IMG/VR virus record: IMGVR_UViG_3300007513_000001
Span: 62,001-126,000 of that record
Length of the DNA: 64,000 nucleotides
DNA from: a virus
Direction: 5' to 3' (one strand)
In this document: in pieces, positions 8,646-15,423 of the stretch
How the letters are laid out: each line of letters opens with the position of its first letter
Position numbering within the stretch: the stretch's first letter is position 1
The notes under the pieces: generated by a model
What the model was told of the DNA's origin: nothing
The model's database searches: none
What the model saw: the letters and a program-made list of their open reading frames with translations, nothing else
Translations under genes and position numbers: made by a program

Positions 8646-9124
8646 TAACCCCTCGAGACTCAAAGTGGTTTTGTGGAGGTGGAAAACCGGCTGCTTTTTG
8701 TCAAATATTAGATGAAATTATAAATTCAGACCCTTCAGCAGAAATATATGTTGGAACGGATTCAGATCCCAGTAGAAAAAAAGTTGCTTTCGTAACTGGT
8801 GTTGTAATAAGATATCCGGGCAATGGTGCAAACTATTATTGGTCTCGAAGATATATAGAGTCAAATAAATTTTTTAATTTAGGGCATCGGCTAGAGCTAG
8901 AAGTAGCGGACTCAATTGTAGTTGCAACTGTGCTAAGAAAAGAAACTGGAAGAGATAAAATAATAATTCATGCGGACTGTAGTAGCGATCCTAGAAATGC
9001 TAGTTTTGAATTCCTAAACAGGATCACTAGTTATTCTAGAGCTATGGGTTTCACTACTGTGGCTAAGCCTGATAGTTGGGCTGCCAGCTCTGTAGCTGAC
9101 AAGCACGCAAAATCAATTAGCTGA
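8642..9124 (+). CDS. YkuK-type RNase H-fold protein (DUF458)
   Basis: 160-residue protein of the YkuK/DUF458 group, predicted nucleases with an RNase H fold. Candidate acidic active-site residues are D40 in IYVGTDSD, E85 or E87 in HRLELEVAD, D112 in IIHADCSS and D153 in SSVADKHAK, in the same order as in the family. The length matches. It overlaps the chaperonin-like gene by 4 nt (ATGA), indicating coupled translation. Its substrate is not known; a role in RNA or DNA turnover is inference. Confidence 0.75.
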   Translation: MITPRDSKWFCGGGKPAAFCQILDEIINSDPSAEIYVGTDSDPSRKKVAFVTGVVIRYPGNGANYYWSRRYIESNKFFNLGHRLELEVADSIVVATVLRKETGRDKIIIHADCSSDPRNASFEFLNRITSYSRAMGFTTVAKPDSWAASSVADKHAKSIS

Positions 9125-9171
9125 TTTTACTTAGAGTCAAAATTGATTAGTTTGATCTATGGAGGTTTGTC

Positions 9172-9426
9172 ATGCCTAGAAGTAAGAAAACAACAATAAA
9201 ATCAACACCACAGCCGCCCCAAATAAAAGAAGGCGTTGTTGGAAGAATGACTAGAGACGTCATCGAGCTCCACGGTCAGTATTTAAAAGAAGAGCTAGTA
9301 GGTAATCCGGAAGCGTATAGTTTAAATCGCGACCAATTACAGAAAGTGTGCGAGTTAGTAGATGCTATTACTGTAAGAACTCAAGATAAAGCTTTAAGAC
9401 AAGTAGTCTCTATTTTTAAATCTTAG
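9172..9426 (+). CDS. Small hypothetical protein
   Basis: 84-residue protein, not recognised. The first 22 residues are basic and proline-rich, probably disordered (PRSKKTTIKSTPQPPQ). The remainder is predicted helical with a repeating L/V pattern (for example LQKVCELVDAITVR). A strong GGAGG ribosome site (9161-9165) precedes the ATG, and codon use matches the neighbours, which supports expression. It could be a small nucleic-acid-binding or structural accessory protein, but nothing specific is visible. Confidence 0.65.
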   Translation: MPRSKKTTIKSTPQPPQIKEGVVGRMTRDVIELHGQYLKEELVGNPEAYSLNRDQLQKVCELVDAITVRTQDKALRQVVSIFKS

Positions 9427-9435
9427 CGCAAAATT

Positions 9436-9897
9436 ATGCACGGAATAAGGCATCTAATAAATTGTCATTGCATTTTACCGCAATTTAAAAAATCTACAAA
9501 CCCCCTATTTCATAAATTTGTCGTCTTTTCAATAATAGACGACGACGATAATGTTGTACCGTCATATGCACAATGTAATAATTGTTCTATAGTTCATAAA
9601 ATTATAGACTTATGCAATTCTGAAATTGTAAAAGGTAAAGAGCAACTAGCAAGTTTGCCAACCATTACAGATATTAAGCTAGAATTCCCAGATTCCTTGT
9701 CTGAATTGTTAGTTTCTTATAAATCGGATATAACCATATGGCAACATGCTCAGTTTATTCTGAGGCATCAGAGGTGGGGAGAAAAAATAATAATTCAAAG
9801 AGAAGAAGATGAATCAAGTGTTCAGGGTAAAATACTAACTTTTGTTTCGCCTATTCAATTTAGAATGGAAAGTTTTCAAGAGGATAACGATGTCTAA
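9436..9897 (+). CDS. Hypothetical protein with putative zinc ribbon
   Basis: 153-residue protein. A CHC pair at residues 10-12 (INCHCILPQ) and a CNNC pair near residues 47-50 (QCNNCSIVHKI) flank a hydrophobic strand, a spacing that would fit a zinc-ribbon fold. The middle and C-terminal parts contain several predicted strands and end in an acidic tail. I have an impression that NCHC...LPQF proteins recur in marine T4-like phages, but I cannot name a function. The next gene starts within its last 8 nt. Confidence 0.65.
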   Translation: MHGIRHLINCHCILPQFKKSTNPLFHKFVVFSIIDDDDNVVPSYAQCNNCSIVHKIIDLCNSEIVKGKEQLASLPTITDIKLEFPDSLSELLVSYKSDITIWQHAQFILRHQRWGEKIIIQREEDESSVQGKILTFVSPIQFRMESFQEDNDV

Positions 9898-10129
9898 TAA
9901 AATTTATGGAAAAACTGAAGAAGAAGAAAAGCTTGAGAATGCTATTGAAGCACGCGAAATATCGCAGAAGATAATCCAACATGGGGTATCGCAATTTCAA
10001 ATAGCTAAAATTATATATTTGCTATCTTTAGAGCTAGAAGATAGAAATGTATTATCTGATGTGAGCGAGGCAATAAAGCCTTTACTATCAGAAGAAAATG
10101 ATAAAAATTCAAATATCATTATTTCTTAA
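9890..10129 (+). CDS. Small helical hypothetical protein
   Basis: 79-residue acidic protein starting at the ATG overlapping the upstream stop (ATGTCTAA). It is predicted to be helical, with a motif FQIAKIIYLLSLELED that looks amphipathic. The longer reading frame from TTG 9842 would lie wholly within the upstream gene and is unlikely. No function recognised. A ribosome site AAGGAG follows its stop for the next gene, so this belongs to a run of small genes ending at the tmRNA. Confidence 0.6.
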   Translation: MSNKIYGKTEEEEKLENAIEAREISQKIIQHGVSQFQIAKIIYLLSLELEDRNVLSDVSEAIKPLLSEENDKNSNIIIS

Positions 10130-10140
10130 AGGAGAAAGTA

Positions 10141-10344
10141 ATGGCTAACAACGATATTCTTGAAAAGTGGCGAGAGCTTAAAGTAACAGTAGAAAGTTTA
10201 GAGCTTGATGTTCACAAGCACGCAAACGGAAATTCATCCGCTGGCGTAAGAGCTAGAAGAGGATTAAGACTTCTAAAAAGCACTACAGCTGAGCTTGTTA
10301 AATTATCTCTTACCCATGAAAAAGAAAAAAAGTCTAATAAGTAA
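10141..10344 (+). CDS. Histone H1-like (Hc1-type) small protein
   Basis: 67-residue basic protein resembling the N-terminal helical core of the bacterial histone H1-like Hc1 family (known from Chlamydiae and other bacteria). The pattern ELKVTVESLELDVHKHANGN, then AGVRARRGLRLLKS, matches the core ...GNKAAAxRxRxxxxxLEK. It lacks the long lysine/alanine-rich C-terminal tail. Hc1 proteins bind and compact DNA. A good AAGGAG site (10129-10134) precedes the ATG. It ends 9 nt before the tmRNA 5' end, so the two may share a transcript. The family call is by motif only. Confidence 0.6.
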   Translation: MANNDILEKWRELKVTVESLELDVHKHANGNSSAGVRARRGLRLLKSTTAELVKLSLTHEKEKKSNK

Positions 10345-10353
10345 AAATATAGC

Positions 10354-10761
10354 GGGCCCGAAACGGCTTCGACGGGGTAGTAGAGAAAGAGAGTGCAGGT
10401 GGTCTCACGAAACAGGTGACCTTAAAATCGGTTTCAAAACTTTAATTGCCAATAACAATTATCACTTCGAAGCTGACCGCTTAGCGGCCTAATTCGCGGG
10501 GTTTCTTAAGACCTTGATACCCAACTTAAGATAACAGGTAGATCCCTGCGAAAACAAAAAATCACAATGGTTCCCTGGTACAAACTAGTACCACTTAGAG
10601 ATAAGTGAATACCTTTTGTAACAGGTGGATTTCCAAGGCTACATAGGAAAAGGGAACGTTTGTAGCTACCTTTCTAATTTGGGAATAAATTAGACAAACC
10701 TGTGAATGACTTGACTTTGAAGCTATTGCGGACGCGGGTTCGACTCCCGCCGGGTCCACCA
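10354..10761 (+). ncRNA. ssrA: tmRNA (transfer-messenger RNA)
   Basis: Complete tmRNA, which rescues stalled ribosomes by acting first as alanyl-tRNA and then as mRNA for a degradation tag. The acceptor stem pairs GGGCCCG (10354-10360) with CGGGTCC (10751-10757; one G-U pair), followed by discriminator A and encoded CCA (10758-10761). The 5' end continues AAACGGCTTCGACGGGG, close to the tmRNA consensus, and the T-arm GCGGGTTCGACTCCCGC is at 10735-10751. The tag reading frame is at 10448-10492. Length about 408 nt is within the normal range for one-piece tmRNA. Pseudoknots are expected between 10500 and 10730 but I did not fold them. A phage-borne ssrA is known from a few large phages. Confidence 0.95.
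10448..10492 (+). other. tmRNA proteolysis-tag reading frame
   Basis: The resume codon is GCC (Ala) and the frame reads ANNNYHFEADRLAA followed by TAA. The ending LAA matches the C-terminal signal recognised by ClpXP/ClpAP in bacteria, and the start AN is also conserved (E. coli tag ANDENYALAA). The tag is 14 residues, counting the resume alanine. Confidence 0.9.
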
Positions 10762-10796
10762 TTTTATATGTTACGTAGACATGATATATTAAAAAT

Positions 10797-11513
10797 ATGC
10801 TTAACCTTCCAAGGAATCAAGTTCAGCTTATAAGTTTTCTTTTGTTTCATGCCGGCGCCTTAATTCTTATTATGGGAGGCTGGCACAATGAAATGGGGAG
10901 ATCTGTTGGTATAGCTCTTATGGCGGGATCTATATGGTTTGTCATGATGAGTGAATCTGTGTTCCTAACAAAGGTTCAAAACGAAATGCAACAAGCGCTT
11001 GACGGTTTTTCTCGAAAAAGAGAATGCGAAATTCAAGAACTTCTTTATTTTCTCAAACAATCTCAACTCTCGGCCGGGCCATTCGATAGTTGGGAGGGCG
11101 CAAAAGATTTATGCAATAAATTAAATCAACCCTCATTTGTAATGGGCCCAACATTTAACATTATAAAAGCAAACAAAGGGATGACAGATTTGCTGGGTTG
11201 GTCAGATGGTGGTTTAGATGGAATAGCAGGACATGTTATTAATGATAATTCTATAATGCCAATAGTTGGAGAAATCTGTACCCATCCACCGCATGACGAA
11301 AAAATAGAATTATCTTTAAGATATGTCTATTTGCACAAAAGCAAAAAAAGAGTTTTTGGACTCTTATCTTTAAGGAAAATAGTTGATGGCGGATTCTTTA
11401 TGATTTTTCAGCCTGATGAGCATTGCATAATAAAAGATGCAGATCTCAAGAAAATATTGAGTGAACATAATGGATCTGGAGAATACGAATCTGCTATATC
11501 AGAGAGCGAATAG
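10797..11513 (+). CDS. Membrane-anchored PAS-domain protein
   Basis: 238-residue protein. Two hydrophobic segments lie near residues 11-31 and 36-54, separated by a short polar turn (HNEMGRSV). They are followed by a helical linker (about 55-95) and a PAS-like domain at roughly 105-205 (pattern PSFVMGPTFNIIKANKGMTD with LLGWSDGGLDG, typical of PAS cores). No histidine kinase, HTH or cyclase follows, so any output must be through a partner. The C-terminus is acidic. It would sense a ligand or redox state at the inner membrane, but the ligand is unknown. It lies between the tmRNA and a small transmembrane protein gene that starts 3 nt after its stop. Confidence 0.7.
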   Translation: MLNLPRNQVQLISFLLFHAGALILIMGGWHNEMGRSVGIALMAGSIWFVMMSESVFLTKVQNEMQQALDGFSRKRECEIQELLYFLKQSQLSAGPFDSWEGAKDLCNKLNQPSFVMGPTFNIIKANKGMTDLLGWSDGGLDGIAGHVINDNSIMPIVGEICTHPPHDEKIELSLRYVYLHKSKKRVFGLLSLRKIVDGGFFMIFQPDEHCIIKDADLKKILSEHNGSGEYESAISESE

Positions 11514-11516
11514 ATT

Positions 11517-11771
11517 ATGGAAGATCCAGCAAAAGAAGATAGAATTCTAATATCAGCTATAGCTAGCTCTATATCTAAAATTGCTTTTTATATAAGCTTA
11601 TGCATCATTGCAGGAATGTTTTTCTCAAACTGTAAAGTAGATGCTGATGCTATCGAAACGTGTGAAAATGCTTGCGGAGTAGCTCAAGGAATAAAAGAAG
11701 TAACTGCATGGAGCTGTACATGTAATGACTTAAGTACTAACCCAGAATCAACGTGGGTTTTGCCCAATTAG
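11517..11771 (+). CDS. Small single-pass membrane protein with Cys-rich tail
   Basis: 84-residue protein with a polar N-terminus, one transmembrane segment (about residues 19-37, IAFYISLCIIAGMF) and a C-terminal part with five further cysteines (C39, C49, C53, C67, C69), likely periplasmic and disulphide-bonded. It is 3 nt downstream of the PAS protein gene, so the pair may act together. The sequence near C39 (FFSNC) is a poor lipobox. Not recognised as a family; a superinfection or envelope role is possible but unproven. Confidence 0.65.
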   Translation: MEDPAKEDRILISAIASSISKIAFYISLCIIAGMFFSNCKVDADAIETCENACGVAQGIKEVTAWSCTCNDLSTNPESTWVLPN

Positions 11772-11833
11772 TCAATTGTTTTCTTTTGTTAATATTTACT
11801 ATTGTCCAAAGGTAATAAAATTAGGGGTAAAAT

Positions 11834-13006
11834 GTGGCTTCTAGAACTAATAACCTGTTTGGAAGAGATATAAATAAGAAAAAAAAGAAAAAAAAGGATA
11901 CAATTATGACAACCGATCCCAAAGATCCAAATATTGAAGATTCTAACGATGATTACATCAATACACCAGATGCTGGGGACGATTTCGATTTTGTCATGGC
12001 TTATGATGATGATCCCGCAGAAGCCGATGAGCGACTTCTTCAAGATAACTTAGCGCGCAGCGCTATTTCTTGCGGTTTTATTGGAGTCGGTGGAGGCGGT
12101 GGAAAGCTGGCTAAAGCTTTTTTAGATTTAGGGTTTAATAAAACTCTTTTAGTCAACACCACTAAAAAAGATCAGCCTGGTGGATTAGACGAGAATAATT
12201 TTGTTTTAGTTCCGGGCGCTGACGGCGTGGGGAAAGATATAGATCTTGGTAAAAAGGTTCTTCAAGAAAACAGTGCATTTGTAGAAGACGCAGTACGTAC
12301 GAGATTGGGGCAGTTAGACTGGTTGTTTGTTTGTGCGGGCGGTGGTGGTGGCACGGGGAGTGCTTCTTACGAACTGCATGATTCTTTAACTCGATATCTA
12401 TCTTCGATCGAAGCCTCAGGAAAAGTGGTTTATATTGTTTCGAAACCAACGGCGCAAGAAATGCTTAATCCAACAATTTCAAAAAACTATAAATCTCTAG
12501 CAAGTGATATATCTGATACTCCTCACATTATTATTGATAATGAAAAGCAGCTCCAGCTCTTAAGAGGTAAAGTTGGAATGATGAACATGTTCCCTGCTGC
12601 AAATAAAAACTTTGCTAAATTAATAGCTCAAGTTCTTAAATTAGCAGACGAGCACACCGAAATACAAACGTTTGATTCTAAAGATTTAGAAAAATGTTTA
12701 AGTGCTAATGGAAGAATAGTAGTGGGTAGCACTGTAGTGCGAGACGTTAATAGAAATGATTTAGGATCTTTGGTCTACCAAGGGTGCTTAAGATCTTCTC
12801 CATGTCCCACTCCATCTGGTAACGCAAAAACAGGAACTCTTCTTTTGGTTGTAGATAATAATATGGCTTCGGACCCGGACGTAAGTCGTAGACTTGAATC
12901 TGCTTTTTCTTACGTCGGTGGTAGAGCTTCTACTTTATTCTCCGGTGTATATGTAAAAGAAGGAATTCCTGGACTTATAGCTATCACACTTCTTGGCGGA
13001 TTATAA
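11834..13006 (+). CDS. FtsZ/tubulin-like GTPase
   Basis: 390-residue tubulin-superfamily GTPase that should form filaments. After an acidic N-terminal tail, GVGGGGGK lies at 84-91 (nucleotide-binding loop) and the tubulin signature GGGTGSA at 171-177. The catalytic T7 region aligns with FtsZ: FDSKD (280-284) corresponds to DFADV, keeping both acidic residues, and NGRIVVGS follows as in FtsZ. The length fits FtsZ/TubZ/PhuZ. Phage tubulins (PhuZ, TubZ) centre phage nuclei or segregate DNA; the match here looks more FtsZ-like, including the T7 loop. Start is ambiguous: GTG 11834 (AGGGG site) or ATG 11906 (AAGGA site), with a poly-lysine, poly-A stretch between them. Confidence 0.88.
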   Translation: MASRTNNLFGRDINKKKKKKKDTIMTTDPKDPNIEDSNDDYINTPDAGDDFDFVMAYDDDPAEADERLLQDNLARSAISCGFIGVGGGGGKLAKAFLDLGFNKTLLVNTTKKDQPGGLDENNFVLVPGADGVGKDIDLGKKVLQENSAFVEDAVRTRLGQLDWLFVCAGGGGGTGSASYELHDSLTRYLSSIEASGKVVYIVSKPTAQEMLNPTISKNYKSLASDISDTPHIIIDNEKQLQLLRGKVGMMNMFPAANKNFAKLIAQVLKLADEHTEIQTFDSKDLEKCLSANGRIVVGSTVVRDVNRNDLGSLVYQGCLRSSPCPTPSGNAKTGTLLLVVDNNMASDPDVSRRLESAFSYVGGRASTLFSGVYVKEGIPGLIAITLLGGL

Positions 13007-13007
13007 A

Positions 13008-13196
13008 ATGAAAATAAAGTTTATAGAAGCCTTAAAAGCTAGAATCAGTACTAACATCGTAGAAGTTGAGCTAGAAGAAGACGAAGAAATAACTGATGAA
13101 ATTATTAAATCTCTGTACGAACTAAAGACAGCTTACGATTTGCCAACAGAAGAAGTAGAATTTGCTGTTAAATCTAGAGCTTTAAGAAATTCTTAA
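13008..13196 (+). CDS. Small hypothetical protein
   Basis: 62-residue acidic protein starting at an ATG 1 nt after the FtsZ-like gene's stop. It is predicted as a strand followed by helices (KFIEALKARISTNIVEVEL, then an EEDEE patch). The close coupling to the tubulin-like gene suggests co-expression and possibly a partner role, which is inference. It overlaps the end of the opposite-strand gene by 4 nt. No family recognised. Confidence 0.6.
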   Translation: MKIKFIEALKARISTNIVEVELEEDEEITDEIIKSLYELKTAYDLPTEEVEFAVKSRALRNS

Positions 13197-13444
13197 ATTT
13201 GATTAAGCGTAGCTATAGTTTTCAATTTTTGGAAAATAGATTTTTCAATTTGACATATTCTCATTCTTGTTACATTAAAAATATCTCCAATTTCTTGAAG
13301 GGTGTGCGGGCCTTTTTTAGAAGCTATAATAGTGCAATTATAGTTCTTACTAGACGATATCCAATATTTACAAGACACTTTTTCGCAAGTAAAGCATTGC
13401 TTTTCGTATTCTTCAAAGCATATTTTATTTTTTTTCTCTTCCAT
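13193..13444 (-). CDS. Sigma-70 region-4-like transcription regulator with Cys cluster
   Basis: 83-residue protein on the minus strand, the only convincing minus-strand gene in the window. The C-terminal half is a sigma region 4 helix-turn-helix: GPHTLQEIGDIFNVTRMRIC then QIEKSIFQKL, matching the consensus TLEEIGxxxGVTRERIRQIE. The N-terminal half has four cysteines (CFTCEKVSCKYW and NYNC), probably a metal or redox centre. I associate proteins with VSCKYxL...TLEEVGxxxNLTRERVRQxE with Deltaproteobacteria and relatives, so this may be host-derived. It likely recruits or modulates RNA polymerase. It runs divergently from the PhoH gene across 74 nt. Confidence 0.8.
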   Translation of the reverse strand: MEEKKNKICFEEYEKQCFTCEKVSCKYWISSSKNYNCTIIASKKGPHTLQEIGDIFNVTRMRICQIEKSIFQKLKTIATLNQI

Positions 13445-13466
13445 GAACTAATCCTTAAGATCATAT

Positions 13467-13484
13467 TTATGTTAACAAACATAA
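13467..13484. promoter_or_regulatory. Inverted repeat in divergent intergenic region
   Basis: TTATGTT (13467-13473) and AACATAA (13478-13484) are exact reverse complements with a 4-nt spacer. They lie in the 74-nt space between the divergently transcribed sigma-4-like gene and the PhoH gene, which must contain promoters for both. An operator for autoregulation is plausible but not shown. Confidence 0.35.
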
Positions 13485-13518
13485 TATTCGGTTTGAAATA
13501 TGTACAGAGGAATATTGC

Positions 13519-14808
13519 ATGAACAATAGAAAAATGTTAGTAGTAGACACAAGCGTTCTACTTTATGATATGAAGTCTATTCATTCTTTTCCTGGTAATG
13601 ATGTTGTTATACCATTGATTGTGCTGGATGAATTAGATAGATTTAAAGAAAAGCCCGGGCTCTTGGGCGAATCTGCTAGATACATTAATCGATTCTTAGA
13701 TAACCTCAGAGAACACGGAAAGTTAGATCAAGGTATTACCATACCAGAGTTCGACCAGACCATCAGAGTAGCTCTGAAGACCCCCAGTTATGACATTCTG
13801 AACGATTGGGATCAAGACAAGGGAGATAACAGGATAATTTCTGTTGCTCTTGGTCTTAAGAACGAAAATCCAGATTTTCCAGTAAAGGTTATAACCAAAG
13901 ATATTAACCTTAGAGTAAAATGCGATGCGCTAGGAATACAGGCGGAAGATTATTTCGCAGATCATATCGATATTGAATCTGAGGGAGAGTATACTGGATG
14001 GAGAGAGATAGCTCTTATGCCAGAACAAATAGATAGATTTTATTCTTCTAATTTTGAAGCTCCCAAAGATTTAGCTTTAATAGAAAATGAATTTGTTGTT
14101 GCAAAATCTGGAAGTAGTTCTTTTATAGCCCAGCATAGAAATGGAAAGTTTAATAAATTAAATTGCAAAATTGAATCTATTTCTAAAATAGAACCAAAAA
14201 ATAAAGAGCAAAAATTTGCTATAGAGTCTTTATTACACGATGATATTCCACTAGTTACTTTAACTGGCTTAGCGGGTTCTGGAAAAACGTTTTTAACTTT
14301 AATGGCAGCACTAGAAGCTAAGAATCATGGGACTTACTCTAGAATTGTATTTACAAGGTCTATTCAAAGTGTCGGTAAAGATATGGGTTATTTGCCAGGA
14401 GACATTAAAGAAAAAATGGCTCCTTGGTTAGCTCCAATAGTAGATAACTTTAGACATGTATTTAAAGATGTGACTTATTTTGACATGATGATAGAAAGAG
14501 GCGAAATAGAAATAGCTCCGCTTTCTTACATTCGCGGAAGAACTTTTAACGATTGTTTCGTGATTGTCGATGAAGCTCAAAATGCTACTATTCATGAATT
14601 AAAAACTATCATAACTAGAATTGGCACAAATTCTAAAGTCGTTCTTCTTGGAGATACAGATCAAATAGACACTCCTTATATTGGAAAGAATTCTAACGGC
14701 TTAAGCATTGTAATCAGTAAATTTAAGAATAGCCCGCTACACTCGCATGTTCATTTAGCTAGAGGACAGAGGTCAGAACTTGCATCTGCAGCATCAAAAA
14801 TTCTGTGA
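13519..14808 (+). CDS. phoH: PIN-PhoH fusion protein (PhoH2/YlaK type)
   Basis: 429-residue protein with an N-terminal PIN RNase domain (MLVVDTSVLLYD from residue 6, with PLIVLDELDRF at 31-41 and a later acidic GDNRI near 112-116) and a C-terminal PhoH ATPase/helicase domain. The Walker A is GLAGSGKT at 250-257 and the Walker B is IVDEAQNA in the 350s, followed by the family motif VVLLGDTDQID. PIN-PhoH proteins are thought to be RNA helicase-nucleases, and phoH is common in marine phages, mostly as a shorter protein without the PIN domain. Function in infection is unproven. ATG has AGAGG 13506-13510 upstream. Confidence 0.93.
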   Translation: MNNRKMLVVDTSVLLYDMKSIHSFPGNDVVIPLIVLDELDRFKEKPGLLGESARYINRFLDNLREHGKLDQGITIPEFDQTIRVALKTPSYDILNDWDQDKGDNRIISVALGLKNENPDFPVKVITKDINLRVKCDALGIQAEDYFADHIDIESEGEYTGWREIALMPEQIDRFYSSNFEAPKDLALIENEFVVAKSGSSSFIAQHRNGKFNKLNCKIESISKIEPKNKEQKFAIESLLHDDIPLVTLTGLAGSGKTFLTLMAALEAKNHGTYSRIVFTRSIQSVGKDMGYLPGDIKEKMAPWLAPIVDNFRHVFKDVTYFDMMIERGEIEIAPLSYIRGRTFNDCFVIVDEAQNATIHELKTIITRIGTNSKVVLLGDTDQIDTPYIGKNSNGLSIVISKFKNSPLHSHVHLARGQRSELASAASKIL

Positions 14809-14837
14809 GTGAGATAGTTATAACTAGGGAAAATTAA

Positions 14838-15155
14838 ATGGCCAAAATAATAAATAAAAATCAATATCGAAAAATTTATCCCAGAATAAGAAAACGCCCG
14901 GTCTATGCTTCGTTGGGAAGTGGCGACTGTAGTGTAGAAACAGCTATCTTAACTTTTTCAGGAGATAGCGAAGTATCTTATACTTTTAGTGGCGTTTATA
15001 ATGAAGGCTATCCCGTAGTGACAGTGGTAGCAGCAGGAACAGATAACAATGTAAATTTGTTTATATCTTCAATTTCTAAAACCTCAGTTACTATAAGCTC
15101 TAGCGCAGCATTTACTGGTACAGCTCACTTAGTTGCTGTAAAGAGGTCCACTTGA
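14838..15155 (+). CDS. Small beta-sandwich protein, likely virion-associated
   Basis: 105-residue protein with a basic N-terminus and then alternating hydrophobic/polar strands typical of an Ig-like or H-type-lectin-like beta sandwich. Its C-terminal 45 residues (PVVTVVAAGTDNNVNLFISS onward) resemble those of the next gene, so the two are probably ancient tandem duplicates. It sits directly before the tail fibre gene, which suggests a fibre or decoration role. No named family assigned. Confidence 0.6.
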   Translation: MAKIINKNQYRKIYPRIRKRPVYASLGSGDCSVETAILTFSGDSEVSYTFSGVYNEGYPVVTVVAAGTDNNVNLFISSISKTSVTISSSAAFTGTAHLVAVKRST

Positions 15156-15373
15156 TTGTTATTGAAGGTATTTTAGCAGATTTCAATGGAGAGTCTAGTA
15201 GAACTGTTTTCTTTTCACTAACGCACAAGACCACTCCAGTTATAACAGTTACTCCCGAAGGAGCAATTGCTGATGTTAATTTATATGTAGAGTCAGTTGA
15301 TAGCACCAAAGTAGTCTTAAAGTCTAGCGAAGACTTTTCTGGAAAAGTTCATATACAAGTTTGGTCTAAATAA
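15152..15373 (+). CDS. Small beta-sandwich protein, paralogue of the upstream gene
   Basis: 73-residue protein beginning with TTG, which overlaps the preceding stop (TTGA) and is served by AGAGG at 15142-15146. The segment PVITVTPEGAIADVNLYVES lines up with the corresponding segment in the upstream protein (PVVTVVAAGTDNNVNLFISS) and the following V/L-rich strand also matches. It is therefore a second beta-sandwich module, possibly binding sugar or attaching to a fibre. No database match could be made. Confidence 0.6.
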   Translation: MIVIEGILADFNGESSRTVFFSLTHKTTPVITVTPEGAIADVNLYVESVDSTKVVLKSSEDFSGKVHIQVWSK

Positions 15374-15423
15374 TTTTTTAATAGCTGTATCATATTTACT
15401 AACAGTTTAAGAAAGGTAATACA

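Noticed and set aside
10295-10492. 65-residue plus-strand reading frame running into the tmRNA locus
   Set aside because: It is the tail of the previous gene's out-of-frame reading plus the tmRNA and its tag, ending at the tag stop codon; there is no ribosome site and the tmRNA explains the sequence.
10735-10761. Separate tRNA gene suggested by GCGGGTTCGACTCCCGC and CCA
   Set aside because: This is the T-arm and 3' end of the tmRNA; the acceptor partner lies 400 nt upstream and there is no anticodon arm next to it.
11869-11876. TATAAATA resembling the T4 late promoter -10 element in front of ATG 11906
   Set aside because: It is a single exact hit in AT-rich sequence, inside a reading frame with a usable GTG start, and no such element is seen before other late genes. 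It cannot decide the start alone.
13199-13522. 107-residue plus-strand frame opposite the sigma-4-like gene
   Set aside because: It is the antisense of a convincing minus-strand regulator with a family motif; its own amino-acid pattern is not protein-like (Phe-rich, no family match).
11791-15401. Shared ATATTTACTA upstream of the tubulin-like gene (11792-11801) and of the fibre gene (15392-15401) as phage promoter
   Set aside because: Only two copies were found, about the number expected by chance in AT-rich sequence of this size; kept only as a note for motif discovery.
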